64,000 nt of DNA. Source: Sphaerosporella brunnea (taxonomy: Eukaryota > Ascomycota > Pezizomycetes > Pezizales > Pyronemataceae). The stretch covers positions 248,001-312,000 of the forward strand of contig VXIS01000006.1 of the NCBI GenBank assembly GCA_008704415.1. Direction: 5' to 3'. The number at the start of each line of letters is the position of its first letter. Within the stretch, counting starts at the first letter, position 1. Under the pieces are notes generated by a model. The model was given only the letters and a program-made list of their open reading frames with translations. It ran no database searches and was not told the DNA's origin. Below are positions 52,995 to 64,000 of this stretch, piece by piece. A program made the translations under genes and the position numbers.

Positions 52995-55276
52995 ACGTTG
53001 GGCATGAAAGCCAGCGGATGCTGACTACCTGCTCGGGGTTATGGCAACCACGCGCAAGAAACCCTGGACGAAGAGGATGCGGTGCAGCCGCCGCGTAAGG
53101 GTGGATCAGTATTCGATGTTGACGTCGCGACGTCTGTGGGGCGTCGTGAACCTCATTTGTTCATTTCCTGGTCCTGACGAAACGTGAACTCCACGGCGAG
53201 AGTTTCCTTGTCTAATAACCGTAACAAAAACATGCTTGAGGTTGCAGCCTACCCATCCGGTTGTCTGCTTTGCGCTTGAAAGCCTTAGATTGACCTTGAT
53301 ACACAGCAATCCTGGATTGACGGCGGAGATAATCGATGCAGGACTAGCCGCTGTTGCAGCGGCGGGTGGGACCATCAACGCCCCCTGGAGAATCCAGCCC
53401 ATGTTGTGATCGAACCGCATGGCGTCCCTGGAGCCGACATGACCTGCTTGGAAACTGTACACGCGGGTTGTGTACGCTCCCTGCCAGGGACGGGGTGTGA
53501 TATATTTGGTTACAACCTCTTCCTGCCGCGAGTCGAGTATGTCGGTGCGCGCCAACCCTCCCGGTCATCGCGGTTCCAAGCTTCCTGTAGGGGCCAAAAT
53601 AATCATGCGCGACCGCTTTGTCCGCCGTTTGTCGTCCACCGACCAGGCGAATATGGTTTTCAGTGTGTACCGTTCTCTGGATCTCCAGAGGTCGTCTCCC
53701 GTCCATTTCGCTTCGCGAATATCATCACGTCGATGTGCGCATCGACTTCTGAGCGCATACAGTGCCGTGTATCCGCTGCACGCAGCGCGTGCCCTGTTCG
53801 AGCCACATTCCCCGGCGAATGTTCGTTCATCATCCGTGGTACACGGATTACCCATCGATTCCTTCGTGCGTGATATAGCACAATCCAAATCGACACCGTC
53901 TTAATTTTCAATGGACCAAATCGCCATGGGTTATCATTATTGACCGGATTTGGGGTCGCTGCGAGTCTTCCCTGGTGATGGACATCCCTTCAAGAGGCGT
54001 TCCGATCAGATAGTATCACCGCATGAAACGGAGGGCGGCGGAGATCAATTCATCCGGTGTGATTGGGAGTGCGATCGGCTGCATCGACGCCGAGGTAGAA
54101 CACGATAACGCTGGTTGCGGCTGATGGCAAAGCTGTGGTTAGTGAATGAAATGTGTCAGCAGAACGATATCGCGGGTGAATCAAATCGGTGAATTCCCTC
54201 GTTAGGTAGATCAACCTGTGTATGCCGAAAACGTAAATGCGCTATTTCAAACACCCGAAACAATGACGGACCGGGCGAAATATAAATTCCGAACCGGACC
54301 TAGAGTATGATGAGCGTACCAAGGATCCCATACTGGCCGTATCGAAACGCGCACCCGCAGGACTTCAACGAAAACCGTGGGATCAGTGGAGGCCGTAACT
54401 GCTGTGGACCTAATTTCGACCCCCCATTACACCAGTCTGAGGTCACGGTGTGAGGCAGAGCAACTCCGGAGCTGAGTATAACCCGTCACGTGAGCTATAA
54501 AAGCTTTGCGCCGCGTTGTAAAAGGCATTCCTGGTTACCTTGAACCACGAGCGCGAGGTCGAGACTTGCACCAATGCCAAAGAGCTCTGCGCCGGATGTT
54601 TTCTTTTTTCTGCAACGTATGTAACATATATATGCTGGCAGCCTGAACGTGCGAGCGATGCGGGTCACGGTGGGGCCAAGATGCGTCGAAGAAACGAGAT
54701 CTTTCTCTTTGCCACGGTGACCGCCGGTGCATATTTCGCTCTTTTCATGCACTCGGCCGGAAATGCTAACATCGTGAGCCTTCCGCTGTGGCCACCCAAA
54801 ACAACCCCCTTCCAACGCCTTCAACAAGTAAACTACCGGCATCCAAAGCGAGGTTTCCCGGCAGCTATCCGCGCTGCCAACAGTGGCATCTTTACAGATC
54901 CATTCCTGTCTGGTCATTTGTTGTCTAGAGGACTAGGTGCTATGTTGAACAATACCCGCTCGTCACTCTATCTCCAATCACTGTATATGCCGTGTAAATC
55001 AATTTCTATATCGCTTTGAGGCTTAAATCTGCGCGTAGGTAAAGCCCTAGGGCTTTGGAGGTTCTTCCGCATAAAGTACGACCCATCCACCAATCCTGCT
55101 TTCTCCACAGCAAAACAACTACCTGATCGACCTCCCCTCGCCTACAGAACGAATGTAGTCTATCGAAGCGATTCAGCCACCATCCTTCACAACGTAACGA
55201 CGAGTAGTAAGCAACCTTCACATCCTTCCCCGTACATCCACTAACACACATCAGCCGTCAGTATAGTAATCATAAA
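52995..55276. other. 2.3 kb without a supported gene
   Basis: Minus-strand ORFs 53888-53565 and 53555-53106 have plausible composition but are not linked by a visible intron. The block CTGAACGTGCG(A/G)GC..TGCG, then CCGCTGT(G/T)GCCAC and AACGCC/GTC (54645-54820), recurs at 57552-57630, so part of this is repeat. Confidence 0.3.
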
Positions 55277-55912
55277 ATGCCGCCCAAACTGATCCTCAAA
55301 GGCATATTCGACGAGGCTGGTCTTGACTCCCAGACCGGCATCATTTTGCACAGATACATAATGCGTGTATGCCGCCAGAACAGCTGGCACAACAAAACCG
55401 GCTTTTGGCGTGACGCTATGTTCAAGGAAACGGAAAGGCCGGCGATTCTGCGCACAATTGCCAATAAGATCAGGTTATACGAGATATACCCTGAGCTGTA
55501 CACCCAGCCACTGCATGAGCGGCGGCTGTACAGGTTTGTTGATGGCCTGTTTCGATATGGCCAGCGGAGCCGGGAAGGTTCCTGGTACCGTCAACTACCT
55601 CCGCCTCCAGCCGTTCAGACGGACATCGTATTAACCGTAGATTGGGAAACGGGAGCCCCTGGAGCTTCGCCGCCACTACCACCTCCTCCGCCGCCGCCGG
55701 CGCCTTCGGCTGGTCCCGCCATCAGCGCGGTGATGGACCCACAGTTGAGTTTAAACAGGATTGAAACCTCACTCGATGCCCTGCCGAAGCACATCACTGA
55801 CACCATCACCACTGAGTTGGATGCCCGTTTGGGCAAACGCAAACTTCGATGCTGTTGTGGTGGATGCTGCGATCACGACACGGATCGTTCAGAGAAGCGA
55901 ACACGGCTTTAA
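55277..55912 (+). CDS. Intact single-exon protein, unknown function
   Basis: 211 residues from ATG, preceded by a pyrimidine-rich leader (about 55205-55260) typical of fungal 5' UTRs. Residues 1-105 are basic and helical (KGIFDEAGLDSQTGIILHRY, then WRDAMFKETERPAILRTIAN). A Pro-rich hinge spans about 108-150, including eight Pro in a row. An amphipathic helix follows (SLNRIETSLDALPKHITDTI, about 158-177), and the tail is Cys-rich and basic (RKLRCCCGGCCDHD then SEKRTRL). No signal peptide or membrane helix. The layout, with a helical domain, flexible linker, helix and Cys/basic tail, would suit a nuclear or DNA-associated protein, but that is inference. The helical part has a weak resemblance to the broken 27.2 kb gene. 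It stands alone, with no decay. Confidence 0.65.
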   Translation: MPPKLILKGIFDEAGLDSQTGIILHRYIMRVCRQNSWHNKTGFWRDAMFKETERPAILRTIANKIRLYEIYPELYTQPLHERRLYRFVDGLFRYGQRSREGSWYRQLPPPPAVQTDIVLTVDWETGAPGASPPLPPPPPPPAPSAGPAISAVMDPQLSLNRIETSLDALPKHITDTITTELDARLGKRKLRCCCGGCCDHDTDRSEKRTRL

Positions 55913-56700
55913 ATTTCTGACTTTCCCTACCTTCGGCTGTTTTTCTTTCTCCTGCGTCGATTTCATCCATTCAACGAGTTGTGTCCGTTGTCATTTTCTG
56001 CGGTGGGCTGGCTGGGGCCTTTCTTGATGGCTTGGTTGGAGTGTGTCTGCGAGGGGATGGCTGGAATGTTACTGTGATGTATTGGCTTGGGTCTTTCTCC
56101 GGTCGGTTGTTTGCGCTCTTTCTGCGCTCTTTCTGCGCGCTTGGTGGTGATGTTTCTGGTTTCTCTTGCGTTGTTCACTTGTTTTCCCAATAATGTTGTT
56201 ATCAGCTCTACAACTAGCCGGGAATTACTGGTGGAGTATACTTGCCAACAGAACACCGCTACAAGAACCAAAAGAACCCCAAGCTCATAACAGGGCGTCT
56301 GTTGCGCCCTGTTAGCTGTAGGATATACGGTCGGTGATTTATGTAGAATGTCACGTCAACGTTGGAGAAATTCCGTGTGGTAGAGCATAGGCAGATTTCG
56401 GATGATGAAGTCAAGCGTTGATTCACAGCTAGCACTGGTACTAATTCAACCCGCATTCCATCACCTGCCACTACGCTCCTCCACAATGCGCCAAACAATC
56501 ACAGCTAATCACTCAGCTTCTGGTAGTGGGCAAATTTTCCGTGTTGTGCCACCGCCGCGGCTCACGTTGCTGTATATATATCGTGATATTGCCACCGTCT
56601 GAGACACACCGCCGTCTCATACATCACCGCTGTCTCATATCTATCATCCGAGCCATCATGTGGGTGGTGATCACACGGCGGGGATGGAGTCATTGGTACA
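55913..56700. other. Intergenic, 3' of the 55.3 kb gene
   Basis: GCGCTCTTTCT occurs twice in tandem near 56113. No gene. Confidence 0.35.
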
Positions 56701-56712
56701 GCGCCACTCGGG

Positions 56713-56990
56713 GGATCCGGAAAGGTTTTGGCAAAACAGCCGCTGCTGGCGGCATCAGGAAGGATGGGTGCACGGCGATTGGTAGAAGACAGGCACTGCG
56801 CGACCGAGCAGCCAAAAAGTAAAAACGTTCTGCTGTCAACACCAACTTCAAGCGCCGCTGCACGTGGCAAACGAAAGACGGGTGGTCTTGCGTCACAGCG
56901 TAGTTGCGAGCCAATCGACGTCCTCCCATCCTTCCTGATGCCGCCAGCAGCGGCTGTTTTAACAAACCTTTTCCAGATCCGCCTAATTGA
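56713..56990. repeat. Inverted repeat, arms about 70 bp
   Basis: The left arm (56713-56783) and the reverse complement of the right arm (56990-56912) share AAAACAGCCGCTGCTGGCGG and CATCAGGAAGGATGGG with few mismatches. The spacer is about 130 bp. Fold-back structure directly beside repeat family E. Confidence 0.65.
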
Positions 56991-56999
56991 TGTAAAGTC

Positions 57000-57190
57000 A
57001 TCTGTACGGTGGAGTCAGGGAGTATGTGCGTGAAAAACGTCGCAGTAAACTAAAGAGAAAGTAGTCGGTTGGGGTTCAGAAGGCAGTCAGTTGGGGTCGA
57101 GACTGAGGCCGGTAAACGCCACCCGTAAATGCCGTGGGCAAAAGCCACACCAACTGCATGATCTACGTATAGATGGTATATAAGCGTTGG
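57000..57190 (+). repeat. Repeat family E, copy at 57 kb
   Basis: Matches blocks of 14091-14640: GTATGTG-GTGAAA, CGCAGTAAACT, AACGCCA..., CCAACTGCAT and TATAGAT. Confidence 0.45.
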
Positions 57191-58170
57191 CCGATTCTGA
57201 AATCATGGAATCTATGCTGCCAAGCTTGTAATTCTGCAGGCATTCCATTCCGCCCATTGGTCGGTATACTCTCCAGGCCAGCCAACTCGGTGGATAGAAT
57301 TGCGATGTGTACCATGCAAGGTGTATGATTCGCCTGTACTTCCAGTGGCAGTGCCAGTGTTCATCACGGGCCAGGGCGGTCTGCAGGTCGGCCTGGACGG
57401 TCTGCCATAGTCCAGTCAAGTCCGCACTTGACAGATAACTGAAGCAATCCAGTCCGCGCTTGATCCAGGACTGGAAAACCTAATCCATGAGTTCGCAGGA
57501 ATTGATCAGCCTGCAGGCCTTACTTACGTGATATCTATACCCAATTGCCCTGAACGTGCGGGCAGTGCGCATCATGGTGTGGAGTAGTCCGCTGTTGCCA
57601 CAGAAAAACACCGCCTTCCAACGTCATCAACGCTCGTGTCGTTCGCAACTGGGCCGTGAGATCCTGACCCTCAGTACCGGGATGGGCTCATCAGCGCGAG
57701 CCATGCTGAGATTACAGAGCATGAGTAGATACTAAATGCGCCCTGTATAAAGCAACTCAATGAGAGACGGTTGAATAGCGCGGCCGGGAGGCATAAAGGA
57801 GTTTTGGAGCGTGCGGGGGATACAGAAACGCGCGCGGTTTGCATACAGAATCCTTATGTAACACATTACTCCGTTGGAAGTATCCATTCGACTGGATCGA
57901 CTGCAGGCGGTCCAGTCCATACCCGCGCAAAGGACTGCCGGTCCCGGGCAATATCTCTGGCTGGACTGCATGATGTGGGCCAGGTACGGTCGGCTCTCAG
58001 GACTGGTCGGACTGGACTGTGAGGAACACGGTGACCAGGGGGTAGCGGGGTTCGATGTCATGGCAAACAATCAGAAAGTCAGTGTCGTTGCTTACGCATG
58101 CATGTGTAAAGTGCCACTCTGGCTGGGACTCCTACGACGCTGCGCTCCTTCTGAATTATCTTACACAGAG
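57191..58170. other. 1 kb without a supported gene
   Basis: GGACTG/CAGTCC words recur often (57412-57475 and 57880-58020), suggesting decayed short repeats. Confidence 0.3.
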
Positions 58171-58174
58171 GCCG

Positions 58175-58480
58175 TTATGGTCGGAGTCCCAGTCCTGGGA
58201 TCCACCGGGCTGGAAAGCCTTGTTGGATGACAAGCCGAGGCTTCAGGGCCCCAGTCTTTGTCATCTTGAGGTCTTCCGCCTTGTATTGCAAAAGCTCGAG
58301 GGCTTTGAGCTTGGAACGAGGATCGAAGGCGATACTACAAGCGGTAAGGCCGTCAGTTACGAGCGGATATTTGTGGAGGTTCGGGCACACAAACTAGTAG
58401 GCAGCTTCTAGCATCCTAGCCTTTTCCTTTTCACAGCGAGCAAAGACTTTGAAGACAACAGGGAGGCTGCCAGTACTGCT
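58175..58480 (-). pseudogene. hAT transposase core fragment
   Basis: Minus strand: STGSLPVVFKVFARCEKEKA then RMLEAAY (near 58480-58415), a stop, and NLHKYPLVTDGLTACSIAFD then PRSKLKALELL (58385-58290). The (A/S)xxFDPRxKLxxLxLL pattern is the typical hAT segment after the catalytic core. No terminal repeats were found around it, and it is unlike the family 1-3 coding remnants in sequence. Confidence 0.6.
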
Positions 58481-60150
58481 GTAGTCAGTAGGTAAATGTG
58501 AGGTGCATTTTCCAAGGGACACCTGTGGTGGGCCGTACGTGTTGAGAATTTGAAGTCGTTTTCAATCAGAGTTAGGTTGAGACGGTACTGAACCGCTTCT
58601 TGAGTGCTGATAAGATCGACAGCAGAACCCTGGGGGCTAAGATGCTAAAAGAAGTTTCCAGATAGATTGTGGGTTATTCTGTGGTATATTGTCAACTTCA
58701 ACCACATCATTACTGGCCAAGCGATGCTCGTTAAACGAGGTGGTGTCTTTGTAACGTACACCGCACAGTATAATCCTCATTTGTGAGAGCCCCCTCCTCT
58801 ACCTCGCCGAAGGCAGCATGATAACCAGAGACACTGTGCAGGTTATTACACAGATCTGTTTACCCATCTCAAACCCAGGTTGGAAGGCTAGTATGTCACT
58901 GAGCGTGAAGCGTATGGAACGACAAGAGACACCGTAACATTGGGGATGAAGTTCCAAATAGCCACGCTCGCTAGGCCACACCTCACCACGTCGCGGTCCA
59001 TGGTATGCCGTCCATCAGGTGTTCACCCCCATGGGGCCCAGAGAAAGTGGAAGCTGAGCACATGAGTAATTTTGCTGCAAGCCATCATGCGTGGTCTTGT
59101 TTTTAAGTGATCTATCGCATTGTCGTCGTCTGCTGCTCATGATTCGTGCCCTGTCGTTGCAGACTGGCAACAACTGGCGTTCCGAGGCAAGAAATGTAGG
59201 CATTCTGTTGCATGTACAGCTGGCGACGTGCCCGGGATACAAGCGTCACGCGATCATGCATGCAAAACCGCGTTGAGGTTTTCCTGCGGCTGCGCCAAAG
59301 ATCCGCGCCGCACGCCCAATGCCGCGCTAGATGGCGTGTTTCCATCGTCAACAAAATCTTGCGGTGATGGAGGCAACACTGAGAATCAATGCTGGCCTGA
59401 TGACCGCGAAGCGTCGCCGAAGTTGGATGTGGCAGTAATTACCCCTTCTTGGGACGCGGGGAGATCGGAACGGGTGCAAATATTCACCTTGCGGCCGCGC
59501 AACCGGCAACCGCACCGTAATGCCTAGCTGCACGCTCTGCATACACGCCCTTGGACGCGGGGTCCGGGATGACCAAGGAACGTTTCAGGCTTGAACCGCA
59601 GCTCTGAAGCTTATCCTGCGCGGTGGTCTGGAGATTGAGGCTGCCGGAAGATGCTCGGCAGCGGGTTGTGGGAACAGAGCGGATCCAGTATCTAAGAAGC
59701 GGACATGGGACAACCGCAGACTCAGCCTGGACGACCGGATAGAAGCGCCTGCCGCTCCTTCCATCTGCAGAAGGCGTACGACTTCCCGTCCTGCGCGCAT
59801 CGCAGTCACACCGCGCTTTATGTCTTGCCCGCGCGCTGGCTCGCCACAGTGGGGACCGCGGCCACAAACAGAGGCATGACTTGCGCCGCGGGCGCTGGGG
59901 AGACGTTGGTGTCCAACGCCATACATGATGCCATAACATGAAGTCATAGCTTGGTGGCAAATTCGTAACACAAGGAAATGACGGTCATAAGACCTACACA
60001 GTCTGCCTTGCGAAGGCTAGAACATTCCAAATCACGTAGTAAAGGAAGGGAGAGAAACTCATAGAATACTGCCATCATACCATCGTTACTGCGACGTAGT
60101 TTCACATCTTTAGTAAGCAAATACGTAACAAACCATAGTCATTGGAATAC
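58481..60150. other. 1.7 kb without a supported gene
   Basis: Overlapping ORFs 59971-59484 (minus) have no motif. Confidence 0.3.
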
Positions 60151-60154
60151 TCTT

Positions 60155-60240
60155 ACAGCGCGTCACTGGCTTACTGCCACCGGGGACCGCAATCACACTT
60201 TGGAAAGCGAACGTGGCAGGACGGTAAGTGCTACGTTGCC
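60155..60240 (+). repeat. Repeat family E, short copy
   Basis: CTTACAGCGCGTCACT, then GCAGGACGGTAAGT, as near 14660-14705. Confidence 0.4.
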
Positions 60241-63200
60241 CCCCTCGACTGCCTCGTTGGCCCGTGGATTGTGATCGCAAGGCCTGGCTGCTGTCGTTTC
60301 ACCTGCCGGTCGGTGCGGTTGGGGGCCGGAGGGTGGGTCATTGCAGCCGTGAGTGCAGTCTCTGAAATGGCTATGAATCCGACCCATTGGCCCCTCAGTT
60401 TCCATCGCTCTGCAACCCGCCGTTAGCGTGGTCGTTCATCCTCATGTCTGGGAACGGCGCTGCATCTTCAACGCCACGCAGGACGGTGGTATATACCTTC
60501 TTCACAATTGCTGCGCTGGCCCCATCGGGCGTGAGCGTTTCGGGTAGGCGCATCATGCGCACGGGATCCATCGCGGACACGCACAATCGTATCGACCCGT
60601 CAGCGCGGCGAATGCATGTTGCAAGGTCCCCGTTTCGGCCGCCGGGGAAATCACATCGCCGCGGTCGTGAGGCATGTCGTCGTTCGGACTGTTAGGCAGC
60701 GGTCCCTCAAACAGCCGTGGCGGCCAGTGGCGGTGCAACCGCTCCACGGCGCGATGCCTTTGCGCCAATGCGGTGCGCATTTGGAGCGCCCATCGGTTCA
60801 GCGGCGCCGCAGCACGTGGTATTTTGCGTGTGATGCGTAGTGGCGATGGAGGTGTCGACGAGGAGGCGCGCGCGATATGTAGTCCCCCGCGTGCTTGGAC
60901 CCGACGCGTGGACCTGATTCTTGAACCGCAGGTTCATGCGCGACAGCAGGGAAAGGCAGCGCTGAGATTTCCGCACGCGGTGGCACTGAAACTGCCGGAA
61001 TGTTCGCAACTGCGCCACTGTCTTGCCGCCCCAAGAGGCAACAGCACGCCGCTAGCCAACACATCCGCCTAGTCAGCCTGCGTCCGCGCCCCCCGGCGAT
61101 GAGCAGCAGACATAGACTGCGGCGTGGCCGCTTGCGAGCCCGCTGTGCTTTCAGGCAGTGGCGCGTCCGTGAAAGCCCGCGGCGCTGGTCGACACGCGGA
61201 CGCTCTAAAGCAGAGATCAGAGTGCTCCGCACTTGGATGGATATGCTCGACCCGCCTGCGGTACGGCGCCCAGCGACATACTGCGCTTTCCTGCGCAGTG
61301 TTGGCGGGGACAGCAACCGCGACCAGCGCTGCGCGGCTGACTCAGCGCGGTTTCGTCAGCTTTGGTAGCCTGGCGCATGGCTCTCGCGTCTGATGGAGGC
61401 CCATGAGACGGCGGCTGCGCTGCTGGTGGGATTCGACAGGTTCACGCACGAGGTCTTGATGGCTGCCTGATTGGGCATTCTGATTGTGTGATTTTGGGCG
61501 GCGGATTCGCGCCATGCATCGCGTTTCACGGCTGAATCGGTATCAATCTGCACAGGAATGGAGGTTCGGAAAACGTTGGTTTCATCATTTCGCTCGTATT
61601 AACCTGCAACAAATTCCCGCCTCCCCCGCCACATCCCCATCGAAAAATACCTCCTCACCTGACACGCGCAACCTCCGCTGCCGGCGAACTGGAACGGCCA
61701 GAGGGACCCATCGATCGCCACTTTGGACGGGACCATCGAAGGGCGAGGAATGCCGATCTGTAGGTCGTGGCGGGCGTCTTGCCTTTTCCGGCGCCTCCGC
61801 GCACCGCGCACCGTGGTTTCGTCCGTTGTTGTCGTTGCTGTCGTCGTCGTGGTTGCGTTCCTTGCCGCTCCCGCCAGGAGATCCCATCCAGGTACCAGCC
61901 GTGAGCCACGCCGGCTCTCTCCAGCGTTCGCGGCAATCCTGCAACGCCGGTGCGTCATAGTTGTGGCAGTTGGGGGCTTTTGCCTTGTCATCGTGGCAGT
62001 GCGTCGCAGCTGTACATGCAGCAGCCGAGGACGTCACAGGCGGGGCGTGGTCAGATGCAAGCCTGTTCCTGCAGTTGAGCAGCGCGCGTGCTTAGGGTGC
62101 ACGCAAGGTACCGCACACCCGCCGCTGGCAGGGAGTACGTTGACGCCATCCAGGCCGGAGCACATATGGGCTCGCGCGGTGGGAAAACACCGACTCCCGG
62201 CTTCTTTATGATGGCGGACACCAACGACAGCGCCGACGTTTCCTGGCGGATCTGGATCGCTGTTCACCAGCCAGCGCCGCTGCCGGTCGGCCGGCGACGT
62301 GGGTTGTGCGCGTAACTCAGCATCTTCATCGAGGCTTGCCATCCGAATGTGACTGGGTGCCCGGGGTCCGCGAAGGCGCTGCGATGCTGCGACGCGTGGG
62401 ATATAGCATCTCGCGCTGTCGCTGGTGGATGGAGTCCATGTCGTCGTTAGCAGGGTGACAGGCGGCAACTCGTGACGCATGGTGGGAACCGAATCGCTGC
62501 TTTCAGGTCTCAAGTGGTGCAATGCTGAACTTGGCGGCGTGCGTGCGGCGCAGAATGGCAGATGTGCCGCGGCGTCGCGATGCGCGATGTGAGCGGTACC
62601 CACATACCTTGAGGACTGCGAGCAAAGGCGTCTCGGCGAGACACTGGTTGCTTCACTGGGCATCGCTCGAGTGTTCCTGGAGTGCAACTCGGCAACCATT
62701 GCAGACGCGTGCGGCAGTGTTTTGGCAGTTCATGGGTCCGTTCTCCATTCTTCGTGCGGCTGATTTACGGTCCATCACTGACGTCGATCGCTCGGCATAC
62801 GGCGTCACGACTTCACCAAGGCCAGGGTCCTCACCGCCACAATCGCGGAGGCCTTGTCGTGCTGCGTGATTCTCAGGCCCGCACACCGCAAACCGACTCC
62901 GGAAGCGGCTTGCTGTGGCATCCACGGAGAAACAGGGCATATACCGGATCAGAACCTATTCGCGCACGGTCCACAGACGCCTGCCGGACCTGCAACAAAG
63001 AGTATCGCCACACGTGCAGTGATGTACGCGCTCCGACCGACCGTTGTGTTTCCCGCGGCCTCCGGGTGCGGCTGGCAAGGCTGACAGCCGCCGCACTTAC
63101 ACCGAAACCAGCCTCGTTTCCAGCCGCGCTCGTGGACTCAGCCTCGGCGCTTAAAGCGCGACGACGCCAGCCTTGCTCTCGGCAGTCACGCGTTTCGGTT

Positions 63201-64000
63201 CATGGCGCGTACATACGCCTACGTCGATGGCGGCTCCTAGAATAGCCGACACGCATCGATTATCTCCTCCTCGCGACGGAACCGGAACAGCGTTTCTGTG
63301 CGGATTCGTAACCACCTGCTTGCTTGCAAAGCGCCGCCGCCTCTGCGGTTTCTCGAGCACACCGCCGCGCGTGTTCCGCCGCAGAGCCACCGCGATGTTG
63401 CGCGGCACATACCCAGCCACACTGCGGCGATCGTGCTGCTTGTCGGGCACAGTGGCAGTTGACGAGACGGTAGCACGCGCTCGTCGCTGTGAGTGATGTC
63501 GGCAGGGTCGCAGTAGCAGCTTTTGACTGCTGCGTCGGCCAGGCGGCCCTTCGGACGGCAATGCTCATGTTCCGGTACGAAATCAGCTGCGGAAGCTGTG
63601 CAACAGCCATAGGCAGCCACCGTAGGTTGCATTGCATCTTCCAGGTTGCGCGAGATCGTTGTGGAACCCCCCATCGCGACGCACAGCGTCATGGACCGTG
63701 CACACCGAGTGCGGGTTGCTCCAGTGTTTGTAAGGGTGGACGCACTCGTTTGCCGCCACACGGAGCCTGGTAAAGCGACAGTTCCCGCCGCGCCAGCGGG
63801 CCCTGACGATATATACCCCCAGGCTGATTTCGGCCCCGCGATGAAATGCCGATCGATGGGTTCCTTTGGGTGTCTGCGATAATGAACGGATCGGGGAGGG
63901 TCGAGTTCCGGGATTGTGAGGGTTCCACCCTAATTTTTGGATCGAATGCGACCAGCTCCCGGTCCGGGGCGGTGAAAAACCTCTCCGTGGCGAGAAAGGT
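60241..64000. other. GC-rich, ORF-dense, no recognised gene
   Basis: Long ORFs overlap in nearly all frames (for example 62699-62034 minus, 63245-62682 read on plus, 61316-60798 minus), as expected by chance in GC-rich DNA. Arg/Ala/Pro/Ser dominate in every frame. No splice-linked frame, domain motif or repeat ends were identified. A real multi-exon gene cannot be excluded. Confidence 0.3.

Noticed and set aside
53106..53888. Possible two-exon minus gene
   Set aside because: Both frames look plausible, but no donor/acceptor pair joins them in phase.
60642..63928. Many ORFs of 100-221 codons on both strands
   Set aside because: They overlap in almost all frames, have Arg/Ala/Ser/Pro-dominated composition and no motifs or intron links; typical of chance in GC-rich DNA.
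1..64000. Intact autonomous transposon
   Set aside because: No element here has both ends and an open transposase or pol frame.

Overview
The window looks like a repeat-rich, gene-poor stretch of a filamentous fungal nuclear genome. The reasons are: introns of 47-61 nt with GTGAGT/GTAAGG-type donors, CTGAC-like branch sites and AG acceptors; F-box-like/ankyrin proteins of a type common in fungi; and a dense mix of decayed hAT, piggyBac, pogo-like, Mutator-like, Copia and LINE-like elements. Nothing bacterial is seen: no operons, Shine-Dalgarno sites, rRNA or CRISPR. The phylum cannot be fixed from the sequence. Most transposon genes carry stops and frameshifts.

Layout. 0-3 kb: a small two-exon gene (minus, 521-780), an old Copia-type LTR (about 1440-1765) and a two-exon F-box-like gene (1908-2555). 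3.5-3.9 kb: a degenerate 25-26 bp tandem array. 3.9-13 kb is AT-rich: a decayed pogo/CENP-B-type DDE transposase (minus), a decayed piggyBac gene with a second piggyBac 3' end facing it in inverted orientation, and a truncated Copia gag (minus). 13-22 kb: an intact two-exon gene of unknown function (15612-16783, minus), a second Copia fragment with a half-tRNA primer-binding site, and a Glu/Lys/Ala-rich repeat ORF. 22.3-24.3 kb: two LINE-like 3' ends joined head to head. 25-49 kb: at least seven hAT-derived elements or relics in three families, five with perfect 8-bp target duplications; a gene with 42-residue tandem repeats (27.2-28.9 kb); a second F-box/ankyrin copy (37.7-38.2 kb); a tandem array of intron-bearing gene fragments (40-40.8 kb); a Mutator-like fragment; and a solo LTR nested in a hAT element. 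49-64 kb: an intact single-exon gene (55277-55912), another hAT relic at 58.2 kb, and GC-rich sequence with no recognisable gene.

The few probable host genes (521-780, 1908-2555, 15612-16783, 55277-55912 and the broken 27.2 kb gene) share no evident pathway. They sit as islands between repeats. The clearest structure is the stratigraphy of insertions: hAT into a tRNA-like repeat, an LTR into a hAT element, and opposed copies of piggyBac and of the LINE. Two of these can be proved from intact empty-site paralogues inside the same window.
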